Positions 1 to 7,871 of a stretch of 7,871 bases of DNA are shown piece after piece. This stretch comes from Paracoccaceae bacterium (GTDB taxonomy: Bacteria; Pseudomonadota; Alphaproteobacteria; Rhodobacterales; Rhodobacteraceae): assembly GCA_029881635.1 (NCBI GenBank), contig JAOUMG010000068.1:1-7871 (forward strand), in the 5' to 3' direction. Positions within the stretch are counted from its first letter, which is position 1. Each line of letters starts with the position of its first letter. A program made the translations under genes and the position numbers. Under the pieces are notes generated by a model. The model was not told where the DNA came from, did not search any database, and was given only the letters and a program-made list of their open reading frames with translations.

Positions 1-89
1 CTGATGGCATACCGCTTGCCCGGCGCATGATCGCGGATGGCCATGCCCGTATCTATGGCGGCGGCCTCCGCCAGACATGGTGCGCCTGA
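1..89 (+). CDS. C-terminal end of a thermonuclease (SNase-like) family protein, 5' truncated
   Basis: Read from base 3, an open frame runs 28 codons to a TGA at 87-89. The tail has the pattern DGxxLARxMIxDGxARxYGGG followed by a Trp-Cys close to the end. From memory this matches the C-terminus of bacterial thermonuclease/SNase-fold proteins, where a 'DG..L...L...G.A..Y.GG' helix-turn precedes a terminal Trp-Cys. The catalytic Arg/Glu/Arg residues would lie upstream of the window, so activity cannot be judged. The stop overlaps the next ATG by one base (TGATG), which suggests translational coupling to the ASCH gene. The family call rests on only 28 residues. The main alternative is that the frame is chance, but its smooth join to the next gene argues for a real gene end. 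Confidence 0.5.
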   Translation, partial: DGIPLARRMIADGHARIYGGGLRQTWCA

Positions 90-523
90 TGGCGGCGAAA
101 CCGAACACGATCCTTGCGCTCAACGCCGCCCGGGCCCGCTATCCGGGGGCCGAGACCTTTACCTTCGGCGACAGCCGCGCGCTCTGCGACCGGCTTCTGG
201 CGCTGGTCCGCACCGGAGCCAAGACCGCGACCTGCGGCGCGCTTCGGGATTTCCATGCCGAAGGCGAGCCGCTGCCCGTTCCCGGCCGCCGCGACATCGC
301 GCTCGACTGGGACGGCGGCCCGGCACTTGTGATCGAAACCCGCGAGGTCACGATCCGCCGCTTCTGCGATGTGGACGAGGATTTCGCGCTTGCCGAGGGC
401 GAGGACATATCCCTTGCAGGCTGGCAGGCAGGCCACCGGGCGTTTTTCGAACGAAACGGGGGGTGGTCCGACGACATGGAGCTTGTCTGCGAACGCTTCC
501 GCCTGATCGAGGATTTGGGATGA
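89..523 (+). CDS. ASCH domain-containing protein
   Basis: This 144-residue protein looks like the roughly 145-aa bacterial ASCH family. ASCH is a PUA-like beta-barrel fold expected to bind RNA or modified nucleosides; the small family member YqfB of E. coli is an N4-acetylcytidine amidohydrolase. Visible hallmarks are the FGDS segment (residues 26-29), the G-x-K-T-A-T loop at 43-48 that holds the conserved Lys45 and Thr48, a central strand ending in IETREVT (82-88), and the C-terminal stretch GWQAGHRAFFERNGG (111-125) followed by ELVCERFRLIE. I chose the ATG at 89 because it overlaps the upstream stop as TGATG. An in-frame ATG at 77 would add four residues (MVRL) and a 13-nt overlap. Neither start has a clear Shine-Dalgarno sequence, which fits coupled translation. 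The substrate is unknown, and amidohydrolase activity is only a possibility. Confidence 0.85.
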   Translation: MAAKPNTILALNAARARYPGAETFTFGDSRALCDRLLALVRTGAKTATCGALRDFHAEGEPLPVPGRRDIALDWDGGPALVIETREVTIRRFCDVDEDFALAEGEDISLAGWQAGHRAFFERNGGWSDDMELVCERFRLIEDLG

Positions 524-534
524 AAAACTTTCTT

Positions 535-604
535 GCCTCCGGCGGAGGTATTTCCGCCAAGATGAAATCCGATCCCCTTTCATCCTGGGAAAAATACCTT
601 CCGG
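535..604. repeat. Paired inverted intergenic repeat (Rhodobacterales-type)
   Basis: Two related copies face each other. Copy A (535-567) reads GCCTCCGGCGGAGG, then TATTTCCGCCAAGATGAAA. Copy B (578-604) is close to its reverse complement, TTTCATCCTGGGAAAAATAC followed by CTTCCGG. They can form one long hairpin: 561-567 with 578-584 (7 bp), 557-559 with 586-588, and 544-553 with 592-601 (10 bp including one G-U), around a 10-nt loop. Copy A can also fold alone in two exclusive ways: CCTCC/GGAGG (536-540 with 544-548) and GGCGGA/TCCGCC (541-546 with 553-558). From memory, the 'CCTCCGGCGG-GGTATTT-CCAAGATGAA' motif recurs between genes in Rhodobacteraceae. It may act in transcript processing or termination, or may be a passive repeat. 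Confidence 0.7.
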
Positions 605-608
605 GGGT

Positions 609-629
609 CCGGGGGTGGAAAACCCCCGG
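609..629 (+). other. GC-rich hairpin ahead of mccA
   Basis: CCGGGGG (609-615) pairs perfectly with CCCCCGG (623-629) around a 7-nt TGGAAAA loop. It directly follows the paired repeat and ends 9 nt before the mccA ribosome binding site (GAGGA, 639-643). No T-run follows, so a classic intrinsic terminator is unlikely. It could be a third part of the same repeat unit, an mRNA-stabilising 5' structure, or a weak pause or attenuation site. The pairing is seen in the sequence; the role is inferred. Confidence 0.5.
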
Positions 630-650
630 CTTTGCCACGAGGACAGACTG

Positions 651-2576
651 ATGTTCAAAAAGATCCTGATCGCCAACCGGGGCGAGATTGCCTGCCGGAT
701 CATCGATACCTGCCAACGTCTTGGCGTGGCCACGGTCGCAGTCTATTCTGACGCAGACGCCACTGCGCGCCATGTCGCGATGGCCGATGAGGCGGTGCAT
801 ATCGGCGGACCCGCACCGAAGGACAGCTACCTGCGCGGCGAGGCGATCATCGCGGCGGCGCGCGACACCGGGGCAGAGGCGATCCACCCCGGTTATGGGT
901 TCCTCTCCGAAAACCCGGATTTTGTCGATTCGGTCGAAGCGGCGGGTCTGACCTTCATCGGCCCCTCGGCAAATGCGATCCGCGCCATGGGCCTCAAGGA
1001 CGCCGCCAAGGCGCTGATGGAGGAGGCAGGCGTTCCGGTCGTACCGGGCTATCACGGTGACAATCAGGACCCGGAACACCTCGCCGGAGCCGCCGATACC
1101 ATCGGCTACCCGGTGCTGATCAAGGCTGTTGCGGGCGGTGGCGGTAAGGGCATGCGGCTGGTCGAGCATCCGACGGATTTCGCTACAGCACTCGAAAGCG
1201 CAAAGGGCGAGGCACAGACAGCTTTCGGCAACCCCGCAGTGCTGATCGAGAAATACGTTGAAAAGCCCCGCCATATCGAAGTGCAGGTCTTTGGCGATGG
1301 CACGCGCGCCGTTCACCTCTATGAACGCGACTGTTCGCTCCAACGCCGTCATCAGAAGGTCATTGAAGAGGCACCCGCACCGGGGATGACGCCTGAGATG
1401 CGCGCGGCAATGGGGCAAGCCGCCGTGCGGGCGGCTGAGGCGATTGGCTACAAGGGTGCGGGCACAGTCGAGTTCATTGTCGACGGTTCTGATGGGCTGC
1501 GCCCTGACCGCTTCTGGTTCATGGAGATGAACACGCGGCTGCAGGTCGAACATCCGGTGACTGAGGCCGTGACGGGCATCGACCTTGTCGAATGGCAGTT
1601 GCGTGTCGCCAGTGGTGAGGCGCTGACATCGCAGCAAGAAGACATCATGCTGAACGGCCATGCCTTTGAGGCGCGGCTTTACGCCGAAGACGTGCCGGCA
1701 GGTTTCCTGCCCGCGACCGGCACACTGACCCACCTGAATTTCCCCGACGGTGCCCGCGCCGATACCGGCGTGCGCCCGGAGGACACGATCAGCCCCTGGT
1801 ATGATCCGATGATCGCCAAGATCGTCGTTCACGGCGCCACACGGACGATCGCGCTGTCTAAGCTGCGGGCAGCGCTGGAAAATACCGAAGTTGCCGGAAC
1901 AGTGACCAACTTGTCATTCCTTTCGGCACTTGCCCGGCATGAGGGTTTTGGCGCCGGTGAGGTTGATACCGGTCTGATTGCGCGGGATCTTTTGTCGCTG
2001 ACCAAAGCAGCACTCCCTGATCTTGGCATTCGTGCGCTCGCCGCATTGGGGGCCGCGGGATTGGCTGATGGCGGGGCACGAATGTCGGGCTTCGCGCTCT
2101 GGGCGCCCTTGCGGCGCAGCGTCGAGATTGATGGTACAACCGCGATGATCGAGGTGCTGGCCCAAGGACATGCCCGCGTTACGGTAAACTCAGAAGCTGC
2201 CGAATGCCATCTCAGGGAGGGGATCTGGTGGGTGAACGGCAGGCCCACGGCTGCGCGCATCGTGCTGACACCCGGCTGTGTCAGTATTTTTGCACGCGAT
2301 ACGTGGCATTTCGATCTGGTGGACCCGCTTGATCGTGCAGGGACGGATGCAGGTAGCGGATTGACCCTGTCGCCGATGCCGGGCCTTGTGAAGGTTGTCT
2401 TAGTCACAGCGGGGCAAGTGGTGATGGCAGGCGACAGGCTGGCCGTTCTCGAGGCGATGAAGATGGAACATACGCTGACAGCCGCCCGTGACGGAAAAGT
2501 TGCCGAAGTGCTGGTCGTTTCAGGAACGCAAGTTGAGGCAGGTGCGGCAATTGTAAGGTTGGAGGAAGAGGCATGA
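651..2576 (+). CDS. mccA: Methylcrotonyl-CoA carboxylase, biotin-containing (alpha) subunit
   Basis: This 641-aa subunit carries the biotin carboxylase and biotin carrier halves of 3-methylcrotonyl-CoA carboxylase (also named liuD), the ATP-dependent step of leucine breakdown. Domains in order: N-terminal biotin carboxylase fold opening with FKKILIANRGEIACR (2-16) and HPGYGFLSEN (79-88); ATP-grasp with the glycine loop AGGGGKG (161-167); ERDCSLQRRHQK (225-236); the active-site segment MNTRLQVEHPVTE (293-305, Arg296 catalytic); biotin carboxylase C-terminal region to about 445; a poorly conserved linking domain; and a lipoyl-like biotin carrier with EAMKM at 601-605, Lys604 being the biotinylated residue. 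The start has GAGGA (639-643) seven bases upstream. Related acyl-CoA carboxylases (propionyl-, geranyl-CoA) share this layout. The hmgL and liuC neighbours decide for methylcrotonyl-CoA. The partner mccB is not in the window. Confidence 0.95.
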   Translation: MFKKILIANRGEIACRIIDTCQRLGVATVAVYSDADATARHVAMADEAVHIGGPAPKDSYLRGEAIIAAARDTGAEAIHPGYGFLSENPDFVDSVEAAGLTFIGPSANAIRAMGLKDAAKALMEEAGVPVVPGYHGDNQDPEHLAGAADTIGYPVLIKAVAGGGGKGMRLVEHPTDFATALESAKGEAQTAFGNPAVLIEKYVEKPRHIEVQVFGDGTRAVHLYERDCSLQRRHQKVIEEAPAPGMTPEMRAAMGQAAVRAAEAIGYKGAGTVEFIVDGSDGLRPDRFWFMEMNTRLQVEHPVTEAVTGIDLVEWQLRVASGEALTSQQEDIMLNGHAFEARLYAEDVPAGFLPATGTLTHLNFPDGARADTGVRPEDTISPWYDPMIAKIVVHGATRTIALSKLRAALENTEVAGTVTNLSFLSALARHEGFGAGEVDTGLIARDLLSLTKAALPDLGIRALAALGAAGLADGGARMSGFALWAPLRRSVEIDGTTAMIEVLAQGHARVTVNSEAAECHLREGIWWVNGRPTAARIVLTPGCVSIFARDTWHFDLVDPLDRAGTDAGSGLTLSPMPGLVKVVLVTAGQVVMAGDRLAVLEAMKMEHTLTAARDGKVAEVLVVSGTQVEAGAAIVRLEEEA

Positions 2577-3232
2577 TCCGATTGCATCATGTGGCATTTT
2601 CCCGGTCGTTCCGGGTGCTCTGGTTGCTGAGCGAAATGGGCCTTGACTGTGATCTGGTGCATTATTCGATCACGGACGGGTCGCTGCGTCAGCCTGGGTT
2701 CTTGGAGAAATCTCCGGCTGGTCGGGTTCCTGCGCTGGAAATCGACGGACGTGTGTTGTTCGAAAGCGGGGCAATCACCGAATATCTCTGCGAAACCCGC
2801 CCCGAACATGGTTTTGGTCGCGCACCGGCATCATCGGAGAGGGTGCCCTGGCTGGAGTGGCTGCACTATGCTGAAACCATGGCACATCTGATCGCAAACC
2901 TGAATCTGCAATGGGTGTTTTTGCGCGACCCGAGCATGCGGTCGGAAACATTGCTGAAGATAGAGGCGAAGCGGCTGGCCAATACGCTAAAGCCGTTGGA
3001 AGAAACGCTTTTAAGGCAGGACTATTTGCTGGCGTCTGGTTTTTCTGGCGTCGATACGATGATGGGGTACAACCTGCTGGCCGCGCCCTATTTCGTGCGT
3101 CTTGATCCCTTTCCGGCATTGCGCGGCTATATCGAGAGGATCCGGGCGCGCCCGGCCTATATTGCGGCGCGGTCACTGGACGGAGAGCAAAAGTTCTACA
3201 CACAGGACTTTTACGAGGTCGTGGATGGCTGA
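2573..3232 (+). CDS. Glutathione S-transferase family protein
   Basis: This 219-residue protein has the canonical cytosolic GST layout. An N-terminal thioredoxin-like domain (about 1-76) contains the cis-proline segment RVPALEIDG (51-59, Pro53) and the glutathione-contacting pair Glu64-Ser65 in FESGAITEYL. An all-helical C-terminal domain (about 88-200) carries the helix-capping motif FSGVD (157-161). Ser10 or Ser12 near the N-terminus are candidates for the thiol-activating residue, since no Tyr or Cys sits in that position. The ATG overlaps the mccA stop by four bases (ATGA), with GGAGG at 2561-2565 seven bases upstream, and the 3' end overlaps hmgL. Its place inside a leucine-degradation operon suggests a linked role, perhaps removal of reactive enoyl-CoA or aldehyde by-products, but the substrate cannot be read from the sequence. 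Confidence 0.9.
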   Translation: MIRLHHVAFSRSFRVLWLLSEMGLDCDLVHYSITDGSLRQPGFLEKSPAGRVPALEIDGRVLFESGAITEYLCETRPEHGFGRAPASSERVPWLEWLHYAETMAHLIANLNLQWVFLRDPSMRSETLLKIEAKRLANTLKPLEETLLRQDYLLASGFSGVDTMMGYNLLAAPYFVRLDPFPALRGYIERIRARPAYIAARSLDGEQKFYTQDFYEVVDG

Positions 3233-4088
3233 ATCTGTCGAGATCGTCGAAATGGGGCCGCGTGACGGGTTGCAGAACGAACCCCGGCTGATCCCGGTTG
3301 CCGAAAAGATTGCGCTGATCAACTGCCTTTCTCGTGCCGGATTCAGGCGGATTGAGGTGGCAAGCTTTGTGTCCCCGAAATGGGTGCCGCAGATGGCTGA
3401 TAGCGGCGAAGTTCTCGCAGGTATCGCGCGAATGAAAGGGATATCCTATGCCGCGCTGACACCAAACATGCGCGGGTATGAGGCTGCCATGGCGGCCGGG
3501 GCAGATGAAGTCGCCGTATTCGCATCGGCGTCAGAGGGGTTCAGTCAGGCAAACCTGAATTGCTCGATCACGGAAAGTATCGAGCGGTTTCGACCGGTGG
3601 CCATGGCTGCCAAAGCGGATGGCACCAAAGTTCGCGGCTACGTATCTGTCGTAACTGACTGTCCATATGACGGCAGAACGACGCCGGAAGCGGTGGCAAG
3701 GGTGGTGGCGGCGCTGCGCGATATTGGCTGTTACGAGGTATCCTTGGGCGATACGATCGGTCAGGGAAGGCCGGAAACCATTGACGCTATGCTGACGGCG
3801 GTTCTTGGTGAGCTTCCTGCAGGAAGGTTGGCAGGGCATTACCATGATACGGCAGGGCGGGCTTTAGAGAATATCGAAGTGTCGCTGTCGCGTGGTTTGC
3901 GGGTTTTTGATGCCGCAGTCGGTGGTCTGGGCGGTTGCCCCTATGCGCCGGGGGCTGCGGGCAATGTCGCGACCGAGGTCGTCGATGCCCGCCTGCGTAT
4001 TCTGGGATATGCAACGGGACTGGATGCTGCAGTTCTGGCTAAAGCGGCGATGATGGCAAAAGAAATGCGGGTGAACCCAAATGTATGA
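3225..4088 (+). CDS. hmgL: Hydroxymethylglutaryl-CoA lyase
   Basis: This 287-aa cytosolic lyase (also called liuE or mvaB) splits 3-hydroxy-3-methylglutaryl-CoA into acetyl-CoA and acetoacetate, the last step of leucine degradation. It is a DRE-TIM metallolyase TIM barrel. Motifs seen: EMGPRDGLQNE (9-19) with catalytic Arg13 and metal-binding Asp14; VASFVSPKWVPQMAD (45-59); metal ligands in HYHDT (205-209, His206 and His208); and the signature GLGGCPYAPGAAGN (234-247) with catalytic Cys238. The length fits bacterial HMG-CoA lyases. I chose the ATG at 3225 because the conserved N-terminus begins there and GAGGT (3215-3219) lies five bases upstream. The frame stays open upstream, but that extension only runs through the GST gene. 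It overlaps the GST end by 8 nt. In the SxxxxCPYxG segment (141-150) the first Cys common in this family is replaced by Val142. Confidence 0.94.
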   Translation: MAESVEIVEMGPRDGLQNEPRLIPVAEKIALINCLSRAGFRRIEVASFVSPKWVPQMADSGEVLAGIARMKGISYAALTPNMRGYEAAMAAGADEVAVFASASEGFSQANLNCSITESIERFRPVAMAAKADGTKVRGYVSVVTDCPYDGRTTPEAVARVVAALRDIGCYEVSLGDTIGQGRPETIDAMLTAVLGELPAGRLAGHYHDTAGRALENIEVSLSRGLRVFDAAVGGLGGCPYAPGAAGNVATEVVDARLRILGYATGLDAAVLAKAAMMAKEMRVNPNV

Positions 4089-4863
4089 AACGATCCGGAT
4101 CGACCACGATACACGTGGGGTTGCAACCATTTGGCTAAACCGGCCCGAAAAGCACAATGTCATGTCCGGCCTGATGATGACGGAATTGGGCGAGGCGGCA
4201 AAGGTGCTGGGGGCGGATAGAGGCGTTCGCGTGGTCGTTATGGGGGGAATTGGCCCCAGCTTCTGCGCGGGTGGGGATCTGGACTGGATGCGGGCGCAAA
4301 TCGCAGCAGACGGTGAAACGCGCGCCAAGGAAGCGGGCAAGATTGCCCGTGCATTGCAGGCGCTGAACATGATGCCCAAACCGCTGATCGGGCGCATCCA
4401 CGGTAATGTCATGGGCGGCGGCGTCGGCATGACCTCCGTCTGTGATGTCGCTGTCGCCGCGGATGACAGCCGGTTTGGGTTGACCGAAACCAAACTCGGC
4501 CTGATCCCGGCAACGATCAGCCCCTATGTGATCGCCCGCATGGGCGAGGCGCGGGCGCGCCGCGTGATGATGTCATCACGGGTATTTGGCGCTGAAGAGG
4601 CGCGTGAACTGGGTATAGTCGCAAAAGTGGTGCCGCCCGATGCGCTTGATCGCGCGGTCGAGGCAGAGGTTCTACCCTATCTTTCCTGCGCCCCCGGTGC
4701 AGTTGCCGCAGCCAAGGCCCTGACCCGCAGGATGGGCCCCCAGATTGATGAAACGTTGATCGCTGAAACCATAGAAGCGCTTGTGGAGCGGTGGGAAAGC
4801 CCCGAGGCCGCTGAGGGAATAGCTGCATTTTTCGAAAAGCGCGCGCCGGTCTGGAAGGTTTGA
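4081..4863 (+). CDS. liuC: Enoyl-CoA hydratase/isomerase family, likely methylglutaconyl-CoA hydratase
   Basis: This 260-aa crotonase-fold protein probably hydrates 3-methylglutaconyl-CoA to HMG-CoA, feeding the lyase encoded just upstream. The N-terminal strand and IWLNRPEKHNVMS (17-29) are typical. The oxyanion hole is formed by SFCAGGDLDWM (60-70) and the GNVMGGGVGM loop (108-117). LTETKLGLIPATISPYV (134-150) keeps the catalytic Glu136, and its 'IPATISPYV' end is what I associate with LiuC-type hydratases. The other catalytic Glu of rat enoyl-CoA hydratase (in its 'GGGCEL' loop) is Gly116 here, apparently normal for LiuC relatives. The start overlaps the hmgL stop by 8 nt and has only a weak GGGTGA-like site upstream, so translation is probably coupled. 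A general crotonase role is the alternative, but the operon makes the methylglutaconyl step by far the best fit. Confidence 0.88.
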   Translation: MYETIRIDHDTRGVATIWLNRPEKHNVMSGLMMTELGEAAKVLGADRGVRVVVMGGIGPSFCAGGDLDWMRAQIAADGETRAKEAGKIARALQALNMMPKPLIGRIHGNVMGGGVGMTSVCDVAVAADDSRFGLTETKLGLIPATISPYVIARMGEARARRVMMSSRVFGAEEARELGIVAKVVPPDALDRAVEAEVLPYLSCAPGAVAAAKALTRRMGPQIDETLIAETIEALVERWESPEAAEGIAAFFEKRAPVWKV

Positions 4864-4908
4864 GCGTTTATTTCGTAACAACGCATCTGTCAGCCACCTT
4901 CGGGCTAA

Positions 4909-4953
4909 ACCGCACCTCTGGATGGAGAAAAAGCATGCGTTATGCGGTGTTTT
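4909..4953 (+). terminator. Weak candidate terminator after liuC
   Basis: ACCGCA (4909-4914) is complementary to TGCGGT (4943-4948), and the downstream arm runs into TGTTTT (4948-4953). A smaller GCAT/ATGC stem lies inside the loop. The long loop and short T-run make it a poor intrinsic terminator, but it is the only such structure between the leucine operon and nuoA. Rho-dependent ending, or read-through into the nuo genes, remains possible. Confidence 0.3.
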
Positions 4954-4979
4954 AACTTGGCTTCGGACGTTACCCTTGG

Positions 4980-5008
4980 TTGACCCCGCCATATCGCGGG
5001 AGTAAACG
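4980..5008 (+). promoter_or_regulatory. Candidate sigma-70-type promoter of the nuo operon
   Basis: TTGACC (4980-4985) and TAAACG (5003-5008) are spaced by 17 bases, about 55 nt upstream of the nuoA start. The -35 element matches consensus at five of six positions; the -10 is weak, which is common in alphaproteobacteria. An inverted repeat, CCCGC (4985-4989) with GCGGG (4996-5000), occupies the spacer and could be an operator or chance. The rest of the gap between liuC and nuoA (4864-5061) holds no gene I can support. Confidence 0.4.
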
Positions 5009-5061
5009 AACAAGAGCCATCAGACGCGCCCATATGCCAGCGCGAGACGTAGGAGCCACGC

Positions 5062-5951
<890 letters not shown>

Positions 5952-5961
5952 GGAGAAACCC

Positions 5962-6569
5962 ATGTCCGAAGCCTTGCAGGAACTCGCCGCGCATCTGGAA
6001 CTGAAACGCCCAACCGAAGTATCGGGAACGTCAGTTGCGCATGGCGAATTGACCGTCACGGTGACTCTGGCGGGTCTGGTCGATTTCGTCGAATTTTTGC
6101 GCACGGATCGCAATTGCCGTTTTTCAACGCTTGTCGATATCACCGCCGTGGATTACCCGGAACGTGCGCAGCGCTTTGATGTGGTTTATCACTTTCTGTC
6201 GATGTACCAAAATCAGCGAATTCGTTTGCGTGTCGCCGCGTCGGAAGAAGATATGGTGCCGTCGATCATAGATGTGCACCCTACGGCCAACTGGTTTGAA
6301 CGTGAAGTGTTCGACATGTTCGGTATCCTCTTTTCCGGCCACCCCGACTTGCGTCGCATCCTGACGGATTACGGGTTTCGCGGGCATCCACTACGCAAGG
6401 ACTTTCCTACGACCGGCTACACCGAAGTGCGCTATGACGAAGTACTGAAGCGGGTGGTTTACGAACCTGTTCGCCTGGTGCAGGAATATCGTCAGTTTGA
6501 TTTCATGTCGCCTTGGGAAGGCGCTGAATACATTCTTCCCGGGGACGAAAAGCCGGGGGCCAAGGGCTG

Positions 6570-6570
<1 letters not shown>
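5962..6570 (+). CDS. nuoC: NADH-quinone oxidoreductase subunit C
   Basis: NuoC (30-kDa subunit homologue) is a cofactor-free structural subunit of the complex I peripheral arm that packs against NuoD. The 202-aa protein has the expected N-terminal alpha/beta part with [12 protein letters not shown] (57-68) and the family signature spanning 111-149, including [10 protein letters not shown] (113-122), [14 protein letters not shown] (126-139) and GHPLRKDFP (141-149). The C-terminal region ends with [10 protein letters not shown] (178-187) and a short tail, typical of a stand-alone NuoC rather than the fused NuoCD of E. coli. The ATG at 5962 has AGGAGA (5951-5956) just upstream, overlapping the nuoB stop by one base. 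The frame is open further upstream, but that part runs through nuoB. The TGA overlaps the next ATG by one base. Confidence 0.97.

Positions 6571-7871
<1,301 letters not shown>

Noticed and set aside
609..629. The GC hairpin as an intrinsic terminator for the ASCH gene
   Set aside because: No T-run follows the stem (next bases are CTTTGCC), so I list it only as a structure of unknown role.
37..651. A 204-codon + strand frame covering the ASCH gene and the intergenic repeats
   Set aside because: Its translation is Arg/Pro/Gly-rich without motifs, while the alternative frame gives a well-formed ASCH protein. Its last third is just the repeat region.
348..1832. A 494-codon open frame on the minus strand opposite the ASCH gene and mccA
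   Set aside because: It lies antisense to a clearly conserved carboxylase gene, shows no recognisable domain, and is the usual result of high GC at third codon positions. It also runs through the intergenic repeat.
1829..2809. A 326-codon open frame on the minus strand opposite the end of mccA and the start of the GST gene
   Set aside because: Its low-complexity Ser/Ala/Pro/Arg-rich product and antisense position to two real genes mark it as a shadow frame.
3102..3224. N-terminal extension of HMG-CoA lyase
   Set aside because: The extra residues come from reading the GST gene out of frame. The conserved lyase N-terminus and a ribosome binding site start at 3225.

Overview
The window looks like a piece of an alphaproteobacterial chromosome, most likely from the order Rhodobacterales. 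Three things point there: high-GC codon use, NADH dehydrogenase subunits that read like Rhodobacter/Paracoccus proteins from memory, and an intergenic repeat (535-604) of a kind I associate with Rhodobacteraceae. This is recognition from the sequence alone, not a database result. Every supported gene is on the + strand.

Region 1 (1-523) holds the last 28 codons of a gene that resembles a thermonuclease (SNase-fold) family protein. It is coupled by a TGATG stop/start overlap to an ASCH-domain protein. Region 2 (524-650) is a short gap packed with inverted repeats just upstream of mccA.

Region 3 (651-4863) is a leucine/isovalerate degradation operon: the biotin subunit of methylcrotonyl-CoA carboxylase (mccA), a glutathione S-transferase family protein, hydroxymethylglutaryl-CoA lyase (hmgL), and a methylglutaconyl-CoA hydratase-type enoyl-CoA hydratase (liuC). 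All three junctions overlap (4, 8 and 8 nt), so the four genes are almost certainly one transcript. Carboxylase, hydratase and lyase together turn 3-methylcrotonyl-CoA into acetyl-CoA and acetoacetate. The carboxyltransferase subunit (mccB) and isovaleryl-CoA dehydrogenase are not in the window and presumably lie upstream.

Region 4 (4864-5061) is a 198-nt gap with a weak terminator-like hairpin and a candidate promoter for the next operon. Region 5 (5062-7871) is the start of the respiratory complex I operon: nuoA, nuoB, nuoC, then a sulfotransferase-family gene, then nuoD, which is cut by the window end. The sulfotransferase sits between two genes whose products bind each other in the peripheral arm of complex I. 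It is joined to nuoC by a TGATG overlap and carries the nuoD ribosome binding site in its last codons. It is the most unusual element here.

I see no RNA genes, CRISPR array, insertion sequence or phage genes, and no convincing novel defence or biosynthetic system.
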